Of a stretch of 64,000 nt of DNA, positions 17,237-26,346 are shown piece by piece (the first letter of the stretch is position 1; each line of letters begins with the position of its first letter). The position numbers and the translations under genes were made by a program. A model generated the notes under the pieces. It was not told the origin of the DNA. It saw nothing but the letters and a program-made list of their open reading frames with translations, and did no database searches. The DNA is taken from assembly GCF_001544575.2 (NCBI RefSeq), contig NZ_FCNY02000009.1, positions 248,001-312,000 on the forward strand, given 5' to 3'. This stretch comes from Caballeronia cordobensis. GTDB lineage: Bacteria; Pseudomonadota; Gammaproteobacteria; Burkholderiales; Burkholderiaceae.

Positions 17237-18589
17237 ATGCCCTTCGATTCAACTTCGCCGCCGCTTTTCGACCATGCGGATCACGCGCTTTCCATCGCAC
17301 TCGACCTTCGTAGTTCGGGCGACTGGCCCGCGCTCGAACAGTTCTGCCTGAACGCGCTGCAGCGCTTCCCGCAGGATATCGAATTGCGGTGGCAACTGAG
17401 TCATTGCTTCTGGCTGCGTCACGACAGCGTCGCGGCGGAAGCCGTCATGCGCGAGGCCGCGCTGCATCATCCCGGCAATGGCCTCGTGAGCGGCGCGATC
17501 GCGATGTATCTCAACGAGCAGTCGCGCTTCGCCGAAGCCGAAGCGATGTATCGCGTGGCGCTGACCGAATCGCCGGATGAGCACGGTTTCGCCATCGATC
17601 TCGCGGATCTCGAATTGCGGCGCGGCGCGTGGCGCGACGGCTGGCTGCGCTTCGATCGCCGCCTGAATCGCTCGCAGCATGGCGAGAACGGCGTCGTCGC
17701 GCGGATGGAGCGTGTCGGGCCGAGCTGGCGCGGGCAAGCGCTGGATGGCAAACGGGTCGTGGTGTACAGCGAACTCGGGCTCGGCGACGATATCCAGTTC
17801 GTACGTTACTTTCCTCAGTTCGCGGAAGGCGTGCGGCGCAACGGCGGCGAGGCGCTGCTCGCGGTGCGCGCGGCCTTGCATCCGCTTATCCGGCGCTTCG
17901 TGCCGGATTGCGTCGCGCTCGAAGCGCACGACTTCGGCACGGTCGATTACACCGTCGCAATGATGAGCATGCCGCTGTGGATCGGGCTGCTGCCGCATCA
18001 GGTCGATGGTCGCGCGTATCTGCATGCCGCGCCGGAACGCATCGACATATGGCGGCGCATGCTCGCGTCGGACGGCAGCGATGCGTTGCGCGTCGGTCTC
18101 GTATGGGCGGGCAGCCCGACGCACCGCCGCGACGCCCAGCGCAGCGTGCCAATCGCCGCGCTCGCGCCGCTCTGGCGCTTGCCGGGCGTCGCTTTCTACC
18201 CGGTCGCACCGGGCCGCGAAGGGGATATCGCGGCAATGCGCTCGGCCGGCGCGCGCATCGCGGAACTGCCGGAATATACCGAGCATTTTCATGATTCGGC
18301 CGCGCTCGTCAGCGCGCTCGACGTGCTCGTGACCGTGGACAGTTCGCCGCTCCATCTTGGCGGCGCGCTAGGCAAACCCGTGCTCGCGATGATCGATGGC
18401 GCGTCGCACTGGTGCTGGGGGGAGGGCGAGACGCAGCCGTGGTACGACTCGGTGCGGCTCGTGCGGCAGCGCAGGCCGGGCGACTGGACGCCCGTGGTGG
18501 AGCGTGTCGCCGCGGCGCTGTGCGGGCGGCTCGCCCAGCGTGCCGCAATGCGAAGTCAGCAGGCGTCGGCGCTCGCCAGTCTCGGGTAG
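17237..18589 (+). CDS. TPR protein with glycosyltransferase-9-like C-terminal domain
   Basis: 450 residues. The N-terminal third (about 10-150) contains tetratricopeptide-like helices (for example LRWQLSHCFWLRHDSVAAEA and FAEAEAMYRVALTESPD). The rest resembles the GT-B half found in TPR glycosyltransferases, with VVVYSELGLGDDIQFVRY near residue 175, VGLVWAGSPTHRRD near 290 and TVDSSPLHLGGALGKPV near 370. Relatives are linked to surface glycan assembly or O-GlcNAc-like transfer, but donor and acceptor are unknown. ATG at 17237 has no strong ribosome site. Its 3' end overlaps the convergent lipoprotein gene by 34 bp. Confidence 0.85.
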   Translation: MPFDSTSPPLFDHADHALSIALDLRSSGDWPALEQFCLNALQRFPQDIELRWQLSHCFWLRHDSVAAEAVMREAALHHPGNGLVSGAIAMYLNEQSRFAEAEAMYRVALTESPDEHGFAIDLADLELRRGAWRDGWLRFDRRLNRSQHGENGVVARMERVGPSWRGQALDGKRVVVYSELGLGDDIQFVRYFPQFAEGVRRNGGEALLAVRAALHPLIRRFVPDCVALEAHDFGTVDYTVAMMSMPLWIGLLPHQVDGRAYLHAAPERIDIWRRMLASDGSDALRVGLVWAGSPTHRRDAQRSVPIAALAPLWRLPGVAFYPVAPGREGDIAAMRSAGARIAELPEYTEHFHDSAALVSALDVLVTVDSSPLHLGGALGKPVLAMIDGASHWCWGEGETQPWYDSVRLVRQRRPGDWTPVVERVAAALCGRLAQRAAMRSQQASALASLG

Positions 18590-19020
18590 CCGGGCTGGTT
18601 CGAATCGATCGTCGTCACGCACGCGCCGTCGCTGAGATCGAGGGTGCTATCGACATCGCGCTTCGAGCCGTCTTTCATCTGCACGCTGTAGCGGTAGACC
18701 TTCGCCGTGGGTTCCGGGCTCTTCTGGAACAGGCTCGTCAGATCGAAGCTCAGACCCGCGCCGGCACCCGCGCCGCTCCAGCCATTGCCGCCGAGTCCGC
18801 CGCCGCCCACCCCGAGCGTGGGACCGGACGAAGGCGCCGCGCCCGTCGCAACCGTCGTCAGATATTGTTTGCCGACGATGCGGCCCACCGCCAGTGTGCT
18901 ATCCGCCGGCAACGGCGCCGAGGCGCCCGGTGCGCTCGCGCATGCGGCGAGCATCGCAAAAGCGATGACCGCGAAGCCTGCGCTTGCCGCGCGTCGAATA
19001 ATGGTGTGATCCGATTTCAT
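18556..19020 (-). CDS. small glycine-rich lipoprotein
   Basis: 154 residues. A signal peptide with lipobox LAAC (cysteine near residue 27) predicts an outer-membrane lipoprotein. The mature part has a glycine-rich middle (LGVGGGGLGGNGWSGAGAGA) and a C-terminal segment KVYRYSVQMKDGSKRDVDST, as in SlyB/glycine-zipper-like proteins, though I cannot name the family with certainty. ATG at 19020 is preceded by AGAGGC-type sequence. The 3' ends of this gene and the TPR gene overlap convergently. Confidence 0.78.
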   Translation of the reverse strand: MKSDHTIIRRAASAGFAVIAFAMLAACASAPGASAPLPADSTLAVGRIVGKQYLTTVATGAAPSSGPTLGVGGGGLGGNGWSGAGAGAGLSFDLTSLFQKSPEPTAKVYRYSVQMKDGSKRDVDSTLDLSDGACVTTIDSNQPGYPRLASADAC

Positions 19021-19128
19021 TCCAGCCTCTTGCGTGCGTCTGCACGCGTTTCATTGGCCCTCGAAGCGATCGTGCGATTCTCGCGTGGAATCGCATGCTC
19101 GCGCCGGCGCGGCTGGAAGCGTCGTCAG

Positions 19129-19155
19129 AAAAACGCCGCCCGAAGGAGGGCGGCG
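19129..19155 (-). terminator. intrinsic terminator after the aroE-like gene
   Basis: CGCCGCCC (19134-19141) pairs perfectly with GGGCGGCG (19148-19155) around a 6-base loop, with five U residues on the minus strand (19133-19129). It lies 140 bp beyond the stop of the leftward shikimate-dehydrogenase-like gene, which it most likely terminates. Confidence 0.8.
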
Positions 19156-19294
19156 CGTGCCGGCGATCGGCTCCAAGACCGGCGGGCCGGCGCGCTTCGC
19201 GAGGGACGCGAATGCGCGGCCGGAATGTTGAACGAATGCGGGTGGCGATTGAACCAGATTGCTCCGATTCAACGTGCAATGTCGCGTTTAGTCA

Positions 19295-20119
19295 CTACTT
19301 CAGCAAATAAGCGACGATCGCATCGCAGACGCGGCCGAACATCTGCGTGCCGGTGACGGTCGTGCAGCCGCGTGCGCGGGCCGCTTCGATGAAGGGCGTA
19401 AGCGGCGGCTTGGTCACGACGTCGCCGACGAACGTCGTCGAAGGCAGGTTGGAGACGTCGATCGGCAGCGGATCGCCCGGACGCATGCCCGCCGGCGACG
19501 CGTTCACGATGAGGTCGTAAGTCTCTGCGGGCGAATCGTCGGCGACGCTCACCGCGCCGCGGCCCAGTGCGGCGAGTCGCGAGGCGAGGGCGCCGGTGCG
19601 CGCGGCATCGAAATCGCGAATCGCGAGCGACGCGACGCCCGCATCGACGAGCGCATGGCCGATCGCCGAGCCTGCGCCACCCGCGCCGATCAGCAGCGCC
19701 CGCTTGGCGCGCGGCTCGCAGCCGGCGTCGCGCAGGGCCGCGACCATGCCGATGCCGTCCGATGCGCCGCCGTGCCAGGTGCCGTCGGCGTTGCGCTTGA
19801 GCATGTTGACCGCGCCGAGGAACGCGCCTTCATCGGTGAGCGACTTGCAATATGTCGTCGCGCTGAACTTGTGCGGCACCGTGATGATCACGCCGTCGCA
19901 GTTCTGCAAGCGGTCGATGCCGGCGAAGAACGCGTCGAGATCGTCCGGCGCGACGTGGGCTGGAATCACGATGGCGTCGCGGCCAGCCGCACGCAATGCA
20001 GCCGTGACGCCGGACGGTGAACGCACCTGCGCGATCGGGTCGCCGACGATGAAATAGACGCGCGTCGCGCCGCTCAAGCCCGCGTCGAGCGATGCGGAAA
20101 AGTTAGTGTCCTGCGCCAT
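19295..20119 (-). CDS. aroE: shikimate/quinate dehydrogenase family protein
   Basis: 274 residues. Conserved catalytic elements are the lysine in IITVPHKF near residue 82, asparagine in GAVNMLKR near 104, aspartate in SDGIGM near 118 (usually TDGxG), the nucleotide motif GAGGAGSA near 142 and GTQMF near the C-terminus. The family reduces 3-dehydroshikimate or oxidises quinate/shikimate. Placement away from aromatic amino acid genes, opposite a catabolic operon and behind a large inverted repeat, suggests a catabolic paralogue rather than the biosynthetic enzyme. ATG at 20119 was chosen; upstream in-frame codons up to 20185 lie in the putative operator. Confidence 0.85.
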   Translation of the reverse strand: MAQDTNFSASLDAGLSGATRVYFIVGDPIAQVRSPSGVTAALRAAGRDAIVIPAHVAPDDLDAFFAGIDRLQNCDGVIITVPHKFSATTYCKSLTDEGAFLGAVNMLKRNADGTWHGGASDGIGMVAALRDAGCEPRAKRALLIGAGGAGSAIGHALVDAGVASLAIRDFDAARTGALASRLAALGRGAVSVADDSPAETYDLIVNASPAGMRPGDPLPIDVSNLPSTTFVGDVVTKPPLTPFIEAARARGCTTVTGTQMFGRVCDAIVAYLLK

Positions 20120-20150
20120 TGCCTCAATTGTCTCCGTGAATTCGCATATC

Positions 20151-20181
20151 TGAATGCTAGTTGAAAATGGAATAGCATTCA
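20151..20181. promoter_or_regulatory. 9-bp inverted repeat upstream of the aroE-like gene
   Basis: TGAATGCTA (20151-20159) and TAGCATTCA (20173-20181) are perfect complements separated by 13 bp. They lie 32-62 bp upstream of the start at 20119, where a repressor or activator would act. The inner part (GGAATAGCATTC) resembles the palindrome in front of the flavoprotein operon at 22147, so one regulator may serve both. Confidence 0.6.
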
Positions 20182-20272
20182 ACAAAAATAGAATCTGTCA
20201 CGAAAGCAACTAACGGTCAAGTATTGTTCACAACCGCAAACGCGTGCCGGCGCGGCACGCGAACCGACGCGT

Positions 20273-21991
20273 CTACAGCGTCTCGGGCGCGGGTTCCGCC
20301 GGACTGGCGCCCGCCGCCGCGAGCGCTTCGTGCAGCGTCTCGAAAACATTCGACGCGCCGAGCACCGGCGTCAGCCCATGCCGGTCCATGTCGTTGCGCA
20401 AGAATGGGTTCACGCGCCCGAACAGCACCGCGACGCCGCGTCCGCGCAGCGTTTCGATCAGATCGCCGATCGTGCGGGCGGCGGAATAATCGAGATCGGT
20501 GATCGCGCCCGCATCGACGATCACGTGGCGCACATCTTCGGACGCCGTATCGACGAGCTGCGTCAGTTCCGACGCGAAAAAGTGATCGTTCGCGTAGAAG
20601 AGGTCTGCGCCGAAGCGGTAGACGATCAGATTCGGCGCGGTCATCGCGCCGGGCTTCGTCGGCATGAACTGCCACGGTTTGCCGGGCGCGACGGGCGTGA
20701 GCACCATCGTGTGTGGATGGTAGCTGTGGCGCACGTGCCGCATGAGCGACAGCGCGACCGCGAGCAGAATCCCATGCTCGACGCCCACCAGCACGACCGC
20801 GCCCGCCGTGATGAGCGCGAGCGCGAACTCGCCGGGGCTTTCGGCGCGAATGTCCTTCAGGCTTTGCACGTTGACGAGCCCGATCGCGATGGTGAAGACG
20901 ATGGCCGCCAGCACGCAATGCGGCAGATATCGCAGATAGCCGCTCAGAAAAAGCAGGACGATCGCCACGACCGCTGCGAACACCAGTTGTCCGAACTGGC
21001 TGCGCGTGCCGGCGCGTTCGGCCATCGCGGTCTGCGTCGGGCTGCCGTTGACGACGAACGTCCCGCTCATCGCCGCCGCCGCGTTGGCCGCCGCGAGGCC
21101 GAGAATATCGCTGTTGGTATCGACTTCCTCGCGATACTGCTGCGCGAACACGCGTGCCGCCGCGGCGCTCTGCGCGATGATCATCACGAAGCACGACGCC
21201 GCCACCGGCATCAGTTCGAGACATTGCTGCCAGGTGACAGCGGGAAAGCGCAGCGGCGGCAATCCGCCTTCGACCGCGCCGAGCACCGAGATGCCGTGCG
21301 CGGCGAAGTCGAACGCCTTGCTCGCGGCGATGCTGCCGATCACCGCGATGAGTGCGACCGGCACGCGCGGCGCGATGCGCTTGCAGCCGAGAATCGCGAC
21401 GATCACGGCCAGCGCGAGCGCAAGCGTCGGCCCGTGCGCGTGCATCGCATGACTGACGACATAGGCGAGCTGCGCCAGGCTGCGCGACGACGGATACGGC
21501 ACGGTCATGCCGAATAGATCGCCGAGCATGGCGATCGACACCTGAACGCCCACGCCCGCCAGAAACCCGACGAGCACCGTGCGCGACAGAAAATCGGCAA
21601 GAAAGCCGAGTTTGAAGAGCCGCGCCAGCAGGAGGAGCGCGGCCGTCTGCAGCGCGACCATGCCCGCGAGCGCGACGTATTCGGGGCTGCTCATCGCAGC
21701 CATCGACGAGAGTTTGCTCGCGAAAATCGTCGCCGTGGCGGAGTCGGCCGCCACCACGAGATGCCGCGACGCCCCGAACAGCGCGAACGCGATGAGCGGG
21801 ATGAACGCGGTGTAGAGACCCGTCACCGCGGGCATGCCGGCGATGCGCGCGTAGCCGAGCACCTGCGGAATATCCATCGACGCAAGCGAGACGCCGGCGA
21901 GCGCGTCACGCAACGCCGCAGCGCGATCGAGCGGAAGAATGCCTTTGAGAAATCGCCTGCCCGCCGCCGGGCTTCGAGTCGGATCGTGCAT
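20273..21991 (-). CDS. SulP-family anion transporter with STAS domain
   Basis: About 572 residues. N-terminal ten or more hydrophobic segments with the SulP signature region (VSLASMDIPQVLGYARIAGMPAVTG, shown in part: ASMDIPQVLGYARIAG) and a C-terminal STAS domain from about residue 440 (VRHVIVDAGAITDLD, then DLIETLRGRGVAVLF). SulP proteins carry sulfate, bicarbonate or dicarboxylates (DauA). ATG at 21991 has AGGA upstream; a start at 22030 without ribosome site would add 13 residues. It lies between the aroE-like gene and the flavoprotein operon, so uptake of the locus's organic acid substrate is an attractive but unproved role. Confidence 0.88.
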   Translation of the reverse strand: MHDPTRSPAAGRRFLKGILPLDRAAALRDALAGVSLASMDIPQVLGYARIAGMPAVTGLYTAFIPLIAFALFGASRHLVVAADSATATIFASKLSSMAAMSSPEYVALAGMVALQTAALLLLARLFKLGFLADFLSRTVLVGFLAGVGVQVSIAMLGDLFGMTVPYPSSRSLAQLAYVVSHAMHAHGPTLALALAVIVAILGCKRIAPRVPVALIAVIGSIAASKAFDFAAHGISVLGAVEGGLPPLRFPAVTWQQCLELMPVAASCFVMIIAQSAAAARVFAQQYREEVDTNSDILGLAAANAAAAMSGTFVVNGSPTQTAMAERAGTRSQFGQLVFAAVVAIVLLFLSGYLRYLPHCVLAAIVFTIAIGLVNVQSLKDIRAESPGEFALALITAGAVVLVGVEHGILLAVALSLMRHVRHSYHPHTMVLTPVAPGKPWQFMPTKPGAMTAPNLIVYRFGADLFYANDHFFASELTQLVDTASEDVRHVIVDAGAITDLDYSAARTIGDLIETLRGRGVAVLFGRVNPFLRNDMDRHGLTPVLGASNVFETLHEALAAAGASPAEPAPETL

Positions 21992-22146
21992 GTGGACACC
22001 GTGTTCCTGGAGAAACGAATCGTGCCCCATTGAGCGGGCGGTGCCAAGCCGCGGTTTTGTCTACCGACAAAGGCGCGTTTCAATCACCCAGGCGCGTCAT
22101 ACGTCGAACGGCGTCTCAAAAAAGAGCTTGGCTTCCTCTGCTTTTC

Positions 22147-22161
22147 TGGAATACTATTCCA
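22147..22161. promoter_or_regulatory. TGGAAT-N3-ATTCCA palindrome before the flavoprotein operon
   Basis: Six-bp perfect arms with a 3-bp spacer (ACT), 46 bp upstream of the ATG at 22207. The size and symmetry fit IclR-family operators, and an IclR gene closes this operon. Half-site GGAAT/ATTCC also occurs at 20169-20180 and around 27186-27214. Confidence 0.55.
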
Positions 22162-22206
22162 CTATCAAAGCGAGTTCTAAAGAGAACGGAACGGAGCCAA
22201 AGCGGA

Positions 22207-23982
22207 ATGGTGGAGACACTGGATAACTTGGGACCCAACGAGACCTTCGACGTGGTCGTCGTCGGGGCGGGCGGCGCGGGCATGTCGGCGGCGCTGGTCG
22301 CGGCCATCGACGGCGCGCGCGTGCTGCTCGTCGAGCACACGGAATACGTCGGCGGCACGACGGCCTACTCGGCGGGCACGACGTGGATTCCCGCGTCGAT
22401 GCACGCGGCGAGCGTCAATCGCGACGATACGTCCGCGAACGCCGAAGCCTTTCTGACTCGCGCGGTCGGCGAGCGTAGCAGCGCCGCGATGCGCCGCGCG
22501 TTCCTCGATGCGGGCCCGAGAGCGGTGGCGCATATCGAAGCGAATTCCGACGTGAAATACCGCGCGCGGCCGTTTCATCCCGATTACCTGTCGGAAGTCG
22601 AGGGTTCGACCTTGCGCGGCCGCGCGCTGGAACCGCTGCCGTTCGACGGCCGCAAGCTCGGACGCGCGTTCTCGCTGATCCGTCCGCCGATTCCCGAATT
22701 CACCGTGCTCGGCGGCATGATGGTCGATCGCGACGATGTCGGGCATCTGCTCAACATGACGAAGTCGTTCGCGTCGTTGCGGCATGCGGCGAAACTGCTT
22801 GCGCGTCACGCCCGCGACCGCATGAGTTCGCCGCGCGGCACGCGCCTCGTGATGGGCAACGCGCTGATCGGGCGCTTGCTGTATTCGTTGCTTCAGCGCG
22901 GCGTCACGGTGCTGACGAGCACGAAGGTCGAGGCGCTTCATTCAGGCGCAAACGGCATCGAAGCCGTCACGCTCAGTCGTATCAACGAACGGCGGCGCGT
23001 CGCCGTGAAGGGCGGCGTGATTCTCGCGAGCGGCGGTTTCAATCGGCATCCGAAGCGTCGCGGCGAGATGCTGCCGGGCGCCGATCCCGCCTGGTGCCCC
23101 GGCGCGCCCGGTCACAGCGGCAGCGCGCAGGATCTCGCGCTCGCGGCGGGCGCGCGTTTTGGCGATGGCGCGTTGTCGAACGCGTTCTGGGCGCCGGTTT
23201 CCGTGCGCAAGCGCGCCGACGGCACCACGGCTGTGTTTCCGCATTTCCTGATGGATCGCGGCAAGCCGGGCATGATCACCGTCGATAAAGCGGGCAAGCG
23301 CTTCGTCAACGAGAACACGTCGTATCACCTGTTCGGCATCGCGATGCAGAAAGCGAACCCAACGACGCCCGCCGTGCCCGCGTATCTCGTCACGGATTCC
23401 GAAGGATTGCGCAAGTACGGCCTCGGCATGGTGCGTCCGGGCGGAAAGGGACTCGCCCCGTTTCTCGCCGATGGCTATCTCGTGGAAGGCACGACGCTAG
23501 ATCAACTCGCGGACAAGCTCGGCATCGACAAGAACGGACTCGCGGAGAGCGTCGCGCGCAACAATCGGTATGCGCAAACGGGCGTCGATTTGGATTTTCA
23601 GCGCGGCACGACGGCGTATCAGAACGCCAACGGTGACGCCAGCTCGACCGGCCCGAACAAGTGCCTCGGCCCGATCGGAACGGCGCCGTTCTACGCGGTG
23701 CGGCTCTATCCGGGCGATATCGGTGCTGCGACCGGCCTCGTCACCGACAGCGACGCGCGCGTGCTGAATCGCGCCGACGCGCCGATCGACGGCCTCTACG
23801 CCTGCGGCAACGACATGCAATCGGTCATGGGCGGCGTTTATCCCGGCCCCGGCATCACGCTCGGGCCCGGTCTCGCGTTCGGCTATCTCGCGGCGCGGCA
23901 CGCGGCGGCGCGCGCGAAACAACCGGCGAGCGCCGCGCTCACACTTCCGCTCGAATGCGACACGCACGTGCCCGCCCGATGA
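22207..23982 (+). CDS. FAD-dependent oxidoreductase, 3-ketosteroid dehydrogenase/fumarate reductase-like (first copy)
   Basis: 591 residues, FAD_binding_2 family. FAD motif GAGGAG at 20-25, GGTTAYSAGTTWIP near 53, and the C-terminal FAD contact YACGNDMQSVMGGVYPGPG near 533 followed by ITLGPGLAFGYLA. This arrangement is typical of KstD-like desaturases, which remove hydrogens next to a ketone, and related flavoproteins acting on alicyclic ketones. ATG at 22207 starts the family region. The stop overlaps the start of a second flavoprotein by ATGA; the two are paralogues, so they may catalyse two successive desaturations. Confidence 0.88.
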   Translation: MVETLDNLGPNETFDVVVVGAGGAGMSAALVAAIDGARVLLVEHTEYVGGTTAYSAGTTWIPASMHAASVNRDDTSANAEAFLTRAVGERSSAAMRRAFLDAGPRAVAHIEANSDVKYRARPFHPDYLSEVEGSTLRGRALEPLPFDGRKLGRAFSLIRPPIPEFTVLGGMMVDRDDVGHLLNMTKSFASLRHAAKLLARHARDRMSSPRGTRLVMGNALIGRLLYSLLQRGVTVLTSTKVEALHSGANGIEAVTLSRINERRRVAVKGGVILASGGFNRHPKRRGEMLPGADPAWCPGAPGHSGSAQDLALAAGARFGDGALSNAFWAPVSVRKRADGTTAVFPHFLMDRGKPGMITVDKAGKRFVNENTSYHLFGIAMQKANPTTPAVPAYLVTDSEGLRKYGLGMVRPGGKGLAPFLADGYLVEGTTLDQLADKLGIDKNGLAESVARNNRYAQTGVDLDFQRGTTAYQNANGDASSTGPNKCLGPIGTAPFYAVRLYPGDIGAATGLVTDSDARVLNRADAPIDGLYACGNDMQSVMGGVYPGPGITLGPGLAFGYLAARHAAARAKQPASAALTLPLECDTHVPAR

Positions 23983-25718
23983 AACACGAACCGATTCTCG
24001 AATGCGACGTGCTCGTGCTGGGTTCCGGCGCGGGCGGTTTGTCCACCGCGGTGACGGCGGCGACGCAGGGCTTGTCCGTGCTCGTCTGCGAGAAGGAAGA
24101 CGTGTTCGGCGGCACGACGGCGTGGTCGGGCGGCTGGATGTGGATTCCGCGCAATCCGCTCGCGACGCGCGCGGGCATCGTGGAAGACGAAAGCGCGCCG
24201 CGCACGTATCTGAAGAACGAGCTCGGCGCGAACTACGACGCCGCCAAGGCCGATGCGCTCATCGAGCACGGCCCGCGCATGGTCGAATTCTTCGAGCGTC
24301 ATACGTCGATGCGTTTCATCGACGGCAACCGCATTCCCGATTTTCATACGACGCAAGGCGCGGCCACGGGCGGCCGCTCGGTCTGCGCGATGCCGTTCGA
24401 TGGCCGCGAGCTCGGGCCGCTCATCGGCAAGCTGCGCCCGCCTTTGGCCGAAGTGACGATCAAGGGCATGGCGATCGCGTCGGGACAGGATCTCGCGCAT
24501 TTCCTCAATGCGACGCGCAACGCGAAGTCGGCGTGGCACGTGACGAAGCGCTTCGCCGCGTTCGCCTGGCACAAACTGCGCTACGGCCGCTCGATGCATC
24601 TCGTGAACGGCAACGCGCTCGTTGCGCGGCTGTTGAAATCGGCGGCGGATCGCGGCGTCGATCTGCGCACGCGCGCGAAGGCAGTCTCGCTCTTGCGCAA
24701 GGCGAATCGCGTGACGGGCGCGCGCGTCGAGATCGACGGCGTGATGCATGCGGTGCGTGCGCGATGCGGCGTCGTGCTGGCGTGCGGCGGATATCCGCAC
24801 GACGCGAAGCGTCAGGCCGGCACGTTTCCGACGATGCCGCACTGGTCCGCCGCGCCGCGCAGCAATACCGGCGACGGCATTCGCATCGGCGAGGAAGCGG
24901 GCGCGCATTTCGATGCGTCGCTCGAAGCGCCCGCCGCGTGGGCGCCCGTGTCGCTCGTGCCGAAGCGCACGGGCGAGGCCGCTGCGTTTCCGCATCTGAT
25001 CGAGCGCGCGAAGCCGGGCGTGATCGCCGTGACGCGCGCGGGCCGGCGCTTCACGAACGAGGCGTCGTCGTATTACGACTTCATCTCGTCGCTGATCGGC
25101 ACGACGCCGCCGGGCGAAGAAGTGTGCGCGTGGCTCGTCTGCGATCATCGGTTTCAGCGGCGTTACGGGCTCGGTTTCGCGAAGCCGTTTCCGTTTCCGC
25201 TCAAGGCATATGAGCGCTCGGGCTATCTGAAATCCGCGCCGACGCTCGAAGCGCTGGCCGCACAATGCGGCATCGATGCGCGCGGTCTCGCCGATACCGT
25301 CGCCACGTACAACAGCTACGCGAAAGACGGCTTCGATCCGCAATTTCACAAAGGCTCGACGCCGTACAACCGCGTGCAGGGCGATGCATCGCACGCACCG
25401 AATCCGTGCCTCGCGCCGATCGCCGACGGGCCGTTCCATGCGGTGAAGATCGTGCCCGGCAGCCTCGGCACTTTCGCCGGCCTCGCGACGGATGCCCGTT
25501 CGCGCGTGCTCGATGACGCGCGCGCGCCGATTCCCGGCCTCTACGCGGTCGGCAACGACGCCGCGAGCATGATGGGCGGCCACTATCCGGCGGGCGGCAT
25601 CACGCTCGGGCCCGCGATGACTTTCGGCTATCTCGCGGGCCTCGAACTGGCGTCGCCGGACATCGACGAAAACATCACGAATCTCCCGAACTTCAAACAG
25701 GCAAGGACGCTGCAATGA
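23979..25718 (+). CDS. FAD-dependent oxidoreductase, 3-ketosteroid dehydrogenase-like (second copy)
   Basis: 579 residues, same family and layout as the preceding gene: FAD motif GSGAGG at 15-20, GGTTAWSGGWMWIPRNP near 45, MPFDGRELGPL near 143, and YAVGNDAASMMGGHYPAGG near 525. Both ends overlap neighbours by ATGA, so translation of the operon is coupled. Divergence from the first copy is substantial in the middle domain, which in this family forms the substrate lid; I infer different but related substrates. The likely electron acceptor is the respiratory chain or a soluble carrier, not shown here. Confidence 0.88.
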   Translation: MKHEPILECDVLVLGSGAGGLSTAVTAATQGLSVLVCEKEDVFGGTTAWSGGWMWIPRNPLATRAGIVEDESAPRTYLKNELGANYDAAKADALIEHGPRMVEFFERHTSMRFIDGNRIPDFHTTQGAATGGRSVCAMPFDGRELGPLIGKLRPPLAEVTIKGMAIASGQDLAHFLNATRNAKSAWHVTKRFAAFAWHKLRYGRSMHLVNGNALVARLLKSAADRGVDLRTRAKAVSLLRKANRVTGARVEIDGVMHAVRARCGVVLACGGYPHDAKRQAGTFPTMPHWSAAPRSNTGDGIRIGEEAGAHFDASLEAPAAWAPVSLVPKRTGEAAAFPHLIERAKPGVIAVTRAGRRFTNEASSYYDFISSLIGTTPPGEEVCAWLVCDHRFQRRYGLGFAKPFPFPLKAYERSGYLKSAPTLEALAAQCGIDARGLADTVATYNSYAKDGFDPQFHKGSTPYNRVQGDASHAPNPCLAPIADGPFHAVKIVPGSLGTFAGLATDARSRVLDDARAPIPGLYAVGNDAASMMGGHYPAGGITLGPAMTFGYLAGLELASPDIDENITNLPNFKQARTLQ

Positions 25719-26326
25719 CGCTCTACGACACAGTCACGTTGACGGTGAAAATCGGCACGAACGCGCAGGTTTTCGAAAACATTCAGGCAAGTGGCGACGC
25801 GCCCGGCTCGAAATTGCTCGGCTGCTGGTATTCGGATATCGGCGCGCTCGGCAAAGTGATGGTGCTGCGCGGCTTCGAATCCGAAGCGGCGTTGATCAAG
25901 GAACGCCAGCGTTTGCTGCTCGAAGGCAATCCGTTCGGCTGCGGCGAGTTCATCACGGATGTCGAAGTGAGCAGCTACGCGCTGTTCCCGTTTCTCCCGC
26001 CGATCGAGCCGGCCGTGCACGGCGGCATCTACGAGATGCGGGTCTACGGCACCAAGCTCGCGAGCCTGCAACATACGATCGACGCGTGGAAAAACGCCGT
26101 GCCGGAGCGCACGAAGCGCTCGCCGCTCATCGGCGCGATGTATGCGCTCGACGGCACCGTGCCGCGTTTTCTCAACATCTGGCCGTACCCGAGCGTGGAC
26201 GAGCGCTCGCGCATTCGCGCCGAAGCCGTGAAGGACGGCATCTGGCCGCCCAAGGGCGGACCGGCCCATCTCACGACGATGGAAGCGACCATCTACGTGC
26301 CCGCGCCGTTCTCGCCGCTGCGCTAA
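25715..26326 (+). CDS. NIPSNAP-family protein
   Basis: 203 residues made of two ferredoxin-like halves. The second half carries the NIPSNAP hallmark YEMRVYGTKLASLQHTIDAW near residue 110 followed by FLNIWPYPSVDERSRIRAEA; the first half (YDTVTLTVKIGT) is a weaker repeat. Such proteins often occur in catabolic operons as small alpha-beta barrels of unclear role, and some EthD/NIPSNAP-like members help hydroxylation or isomerisation steps. The ATG overlaps the previous stop. Exact function here is unknown. Confidence 0.85.
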   Translation: MTLYDTVTLTVKIGTNAQVFENIQASGDAPGSKLLGCWYSDIGALGKVMVLRGFESEAALIKERQRLLLEGNPFGCGEFITDVEVSSYALFPFLPPIEPAVHGGIYEMRVYGTKLASLQHTIDAWKNAVPERTKRSPLIGAMYALDGTVPRFLNIWPYPSVDERSRIRAEAVKDGIWPPKGGPAHLTTMEATIYVPAPFSPLR

Positions 26327-26346
26327 CCCTCACGGAGACGACGCAG

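Noticed and set aside
23661..23978. Longer N-terminus for the second flavoprotein
   Set aside because: That stretch lies out of frame inside the first flavoprotein gene and is arginine-rich; the FAD motif begins soon after the ATG at 23979.
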